Position numbers and translations under genes: made by a program. Shown here one piece after another: positions 6,207 through 8,148 of a DNA stretch of 8,148 nt (the first letter of the stretch is position 1; each line of letters begins with the position of its first letter). The notes under the pieces were generated by a model. That model saw only the letters and a list, made by a program, of their open reading frames with translations. It searched no databases and was not told the DNA's origin. Origin of the DNA: an uncultured Bacteroidota bacterium (lineage in GTDB: Bacteria; Bacteroidota; Bacteroidia; Chitinophagales; Chitinophagaceae); assembly GCA_946479055.1 (NCBI GenBank), contig CAMLEX010000192.1:1-8148 (forward strand), in the 5' to 3' direction.

Positions 6207-6560
6207 TCAGGTTATTCTCGCCAATGGATGTTGTAGGTATATGATGACGAACGACAGCAAAAAGAAAGGCACTTCAATCATCATTCCTTTGAAATCTTTA
6301 TCCAGTAGATGAAAACAGATAATCAAGAGAATACCCGTGGCCATCAGAAAATTTCCCCAGAGAAAAGTTTTAGGTATAAGCATTAGTACAACACTCAACA
6401 ACGTAAAGAAGCCTAAAACCATTACTCCTTGCTTGCCAATGTTCCATTTCCCAAACAGCTCCAGCATATCAGATTTACCGGAAAACATTGCCCAGCCCTG
6501 TTTAGTCCCCATATAGGCAGCAAACAGAATAAGTATGCTATTTATAATTTTCACTATCAT
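6207..6560 (-). CDS. Small four-helix membrane protein, DoxX-like
   Basis: 117 residues with four predicted membrane helices at about 2-19, 44-62, 66-85 and 92-110. The loop between the first two carries KQGWAMFSGKSDMLELFGKWNIGKQG, like the conserved 'GWAM..GK..M...F..W' stretch of short DoxX-like proteins in Bacteroidota. DoxX-type proteins sit in the inner membrane. Some relatives are linked to redox or oxidative-stress roles, but small members like this are mostly uncharacterised. It lies upstream of and in the same direction as the decayed AraC gene (81 bp gap), and diverges from the DUF1801 gene across 195 bp. The ATG at 6560 has no clear ribosome binding site, which is normal for this phylum. 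Membrane topology is firm; the DoxX name is a moderate-confidence family guess. Confidence 0.8.
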   Translation of the reverse strand: MIVKIINSILILFAAYMGTKQGWAMFSGKSDMLELFGKWNIGKQGVMVLGFFTLLSVVLMLIPKTFLWGNFLMATGILLIICFHLLDKDFKGMMIEVPFFLLSFVIIYLQHPLARIT

Positions 6561-6755
6561 CGTTTTAAGTTATGGATTTATCCAGGTAAATAGAAATGTA
6601 AAAGCAAAAATTCCACCAGCGGGGCAATGCCATCAATCCGGGTTAGCCACCCTAAAGCCAAACAGTCCTAATTTACCCCTTAATTTGTCGTTTCTGCACC
6701 TTATCCCGGGTAAAAAAGATCTTGATATTTGTGTAGCAACAAAAAATCAAATCAT

Positions 6756-7115
6756 ATGAACAATACTAAGAAAGTAGATGAGTTTATGAGCAAACTCGAG
6801 CATCCGTTGAAAACAGAAATAGAAGCCGTAAGGTCAATCATTGTAAACAGTAATCCAAAAATGGAAGAAGATGTAAAGTGGGGTGGCCCCAGCTTTTTTT
6901 ACAAGGAAGATCTAGCCACTTTTAACCCCAGAATCAAAAACTATATCGCCCTGATCTTTCACAAAGGTGAGCTGTTGAACATAAAATCTGACTTTCTGGA
7001 AGCGGCATCAAAAGGAAAGGTTTACGCAAAGTTCTATTCCATGGAACAAGTGACTACCCATAAAGAACTAATTGAAAAAATGGTCAACACCTGGATTGAA
7101 TTGATGGACAAGTAA
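6756..7115 (+). CDS. DUF1801 domain-containing protein
   Basis: 119 residues from the ATG at 6756. The frame is open back to a TTG at 6729, but that adds nine unlikely residues. The sequence follows the DUF1801 (YdhG-like) pattern: helical start (KKVDEFMSKLEHPLKTEIEAV), the signature KWGGPSFFYKEDLATF at 41-56, a beta strand YIALIFHKGELLNI (63-76), and the 'KGKVYAKFYSMEQV' stretch (87-99) before a C-terminal helix. DUF1801 proteins are small cytosolic proteins whose fold resembles frataxin-like or ligand-binding alpha/beta proteins; no activity is established. It stands alone, diverging from the DoxX-like gene and followed after 121 bp by a tiny membrane protein gene. No Shine-Dalgarno is apparent. 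Family call is firm; role unknown. Confidence 0.9.
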   Translation: MNNTKKVDEFMSKLEHPLKTEIEAVRSIIVNSNPKMEEDVKWGGPSFFYKEDLATFNPRIKNYIALIFHKGELLNIKSDFLEAASKGKVYAKFYSMEQVTTHKELIEKMVNTWIELMDK

Positions 7116-7124
7116 AACTTGTCC
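7106..7124. repeat. 8-bp stem-loop enclosing the DUF1801 stop codon
   Basis: GGACAAGT (7106-7113), loop AAA and ACTTGTCC (7117-7124) form a perfect inverted repeat containing the TAA at 7113-7115. No T-run follows on either strand, so it is not a standard intrinsic terminator. It may act as a 3'-end stabilising hairpin or be chance. Confidence 0.35.
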
Positions 7125-7236
7125 TGAAAGTTTGATAAATGTTAGTAAATCCATATTGTGGAAATCTTGTGGATAATTTACTGAAAATCAATCAGATTTA
7201 TATAGGATATTAGTGTTGTATTTGACATTTTTAGCC

Positions 7237-7464
7237 ATGAAAACGGTCTTGTTTCTTCTCTTAACCCTTGGCATTTCTGTTAGCGCATTATATACAGCCA
7301 CCAGTATGTCCAATCCCTTTCCTGCATACGGTTTAGTCCTGAGCATCTGGGTTTTATTTTACTGGAGCTATACACGCAGGTCACGCCGCATAGCCAATAG
7401 GCGTTTCCGGGAAAACATGTTCCAGGAATACATGCGTAACACAATGCACAATCAGCGTCCATAG
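7237..7464 (+). CDS. Very small membrane protein with two helices and a basic tail
   Basis: 75 residues from the ATG at 7237. A first hydrophobic segment (about 3-23: VLFLLLTLGISVSALYT) and a second (about 30-46: AYGLVLSIWVLFYWSY) are followed by a strongly basic tail (TRRSRRIANRRFRENMFQ), which by the positive-inside rule should face the cytoplasm. The first segment could instead be a signal peptide. The frame is open back to a GTG at 7213, which has AGGA 5 nt ahead of it and would add eight residues, so the start is uncertain. No family is recognised. It stands between the DUF1801 gene (same strand) and the convergent dehydrogenase gene, with no partner obvious. Coding nature is supported by coherent topology and a sensible charge pattern; function is unknown. 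Confidence 0.65.
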   Translation: MKTVLFLLLTLGISVSALYTATSMSNPFPAYGLVLSIWVLFYWSYTRRSRRIANRRFRENMFQEYMRNTMHNQRP

Positions 7465-7553
7465 GTCACACATTGTTCAATTTTACGTCTTTCCTCTTGC
7501 AGAAATATCCATCACCCCTCTGAAAGATTTCGGAACATTGTTTGATGTCCAAA

Positions 7554-7582
7554 GTTTACTGGTATAATTTACAATCGTAAAC
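7554..7582. terminator. Weak inverted repeat between convergent genes
   Basis: GTTTAC (7554-7559) and GTAAAC (7577-7582) could form a 6-bp stem with a 17-nt loop, and on the minus strand it is followed by TTT. It lies just below the stop of the dehydrogenase gene. The stem is short and AT-rich, so a terminator role is only a possibility. Confidence 0.2.
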
Positions 7583-7599
7583 CTGTCTGAAGTTCTTCC

Positions 7600-8148
7600 T
7601 CAAACGCTCAGATCAATTGGCAGTGTATAAATCCGTTTTCCTGTTGCCGCATAAATCGCATTACATAGCGCAGGTGTAAACGGGGGCACGGGGGGCTCAC
7701 CAACACCTGTCGGCTTAGCATCACTATCCAGAATGTGCACATGAATTTGTTTGGGCGACTCTGGCATCCTGATGATCTGATAACCATCAAAGTTGTTCTG
7801 TTCCACTTGTCCATTCTTCACAGTAATTGTGCTTTTTAATGCAAGACTGGCAGAAAATTGTGCTCCGCCTTCAAACTGCGATTTAATCCGGTCGATGTTC
7901 ACGGCCGTACCGCAGTCAACAGCATAATAGACATTTGGAATGGTGATTTTATTATTCGTATCTACCTGAACTTCTACTACGCATGCCACATAGGTTAAAA
8001 AGCTTTTATGTGCTGCAAAACCAAGTCCGGTTCCTTTTGGTATATCCTTTCCCCAACCAGATTCCTTGGCTACACGGCGGATAACTTCCTTCATACGACT
8101 GATTTCCCAGGGATAGTCTGCAATATTTTCACCATAATTGGGATAAGT
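7600..8148 (-). CDS. Molybdopterin-binding subunit of a xanthine dehydrogenase-family oxidoreductase, IorB-like (C-terminal part)
   Basis: The frame is open from the right window edge to the TGA at 7600-7602, giving the last 182 residues; the rest lies outside. An internal ATG at 8094 is not the start, because residues TYPNYGENIADYPWEISR precede it in frame and fit the family. It matches the isoquinoline 1-oxidoreductase beta-subunit type of aldehyde/xanthine dehydrogenase large subunit: GTGLGFAAHKSFLTYVACVVE, YYAVDCGTAVNIDRIKSQFEGG, and near the end PTGVGEPPVPPFTPALCNAI followed by ATGKRIYTLP. The Glu of the GVGEP motif is the conserved active-site glutamate of this superfamily. Such subunits hold the molybdenum cofactor, are usually exported as a complex with a 2Fe-2S subunit, and hydroxylate N-heterocycles or aldehydes; substrate cannot be told here. 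In Bacteroidota the iron-sulfur subunit gene is normally just upstream, here beyond the window. Confidence 0.92.
   Translation of the reverse strand, partial: TYPNYGENIADYPWEISRMKEVIRRVAKESGWGKDIPKGTGLGFAAHKSFLTYVACVVEVQVDTNNKITIPNVYYAVDCGTAVNIDRIKSQFEGGAQFSASLALKSTITVKNGQVEQNNFDGYQIIRMPESPKQIHVHILDSDAKPTGVGEPPVPPFTPALCNAIYAATGKRIYTLPIDLSV

Noticed and set aside
6672..6714. TTTACCC ... GGGTAAA inverted repeat upstream of the DUF1801 gene
   Set aside because: The arms are only 7 bp and 29 nt apart, with no T-run after the right arm and no match to a known regulatory site; chance is likely.
7116..7236. AGTAAAT ... ATTTACT imperfect hairpin before the small membrane protein gene
   Set aside because: It is an AT-rich stem with a bulge and long loop; it is too weak to call as a terminator or riboswitch.

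Overview
The window looks like a chromosomal stretch from a Bacteroidota bacterium, probably of the Sphingobacteriaceae (Pedobacter-like). The reasons are AT-leaning genes with weak or absent Shine-Dalgarno sequences, candidate promoters of the Bacteroidota -33 TTG / -7 TAnnTTTG type, and protein families common there: DUF922, secreted 21-residue leucine-rich repeat proteins, a cupin-type AraC regulator and an IorB-like molybdopterin dehydrogenase. The genus is an inference from remembered family resemblance, not from a search. No rRNA, tRNA, insertion sequence or CRISPR array is visible.

Layout. A 5'-truncated exported DUF922 protein with an HExxH motif runs in on the + strand (2-994). It converges on a two-gene minus-strand operon (2414 to 1031) encoding two exported proteins: a small beta-sandwich (carboxypeptidase-regulatory-like) protein and an LRR protein with a canonical EF-hand calcium loop. 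A candidate promoter lies upstream of this operon, and a conspicuous pair of 24-bp-spaced palindromic operator-like sites overlaps its -33 side and extends upstream.

Next is a tightly packed four-gene minus-strand operon (5081 to 2561). It encodes an SPFH-domain protein of the YdjI / 'virion core protein' family with a C-terminal SHOCT domain, an 82-residue zinc-ribbon protein, a 248-residue zinc-ribbon protein and a 188-residue protein with internal repeats. Gene junctions are +2 bp, a 1-base TAATG overlap, and +9 bp. None of the four has a signal peptide or an obvious membrane helix, so a cytosolic SPFH-based assembly with zinc-ribbon partners is a reasonable guess. This is the most system-like part of the window and the best candidate for something poorly described.

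Upstream of that operon are a strong intrinsic terminator, several hairpins and a decayed AraC-family regulator gene (5393-6125, minus). The regulator carries two single-base frameshifts and has lost almost all of its helix-turn-helix domain. Then come a four-helix membrane protein (DoxX-like, minus), a DUF1801 protein (+), a tiny two-helix membrane protein (+), and the C-terminal part of an isoquinoline 1-oxidoreductase beta-subunit-like xanthine dehydrogenase family protein (minus), which runs off the right edge.
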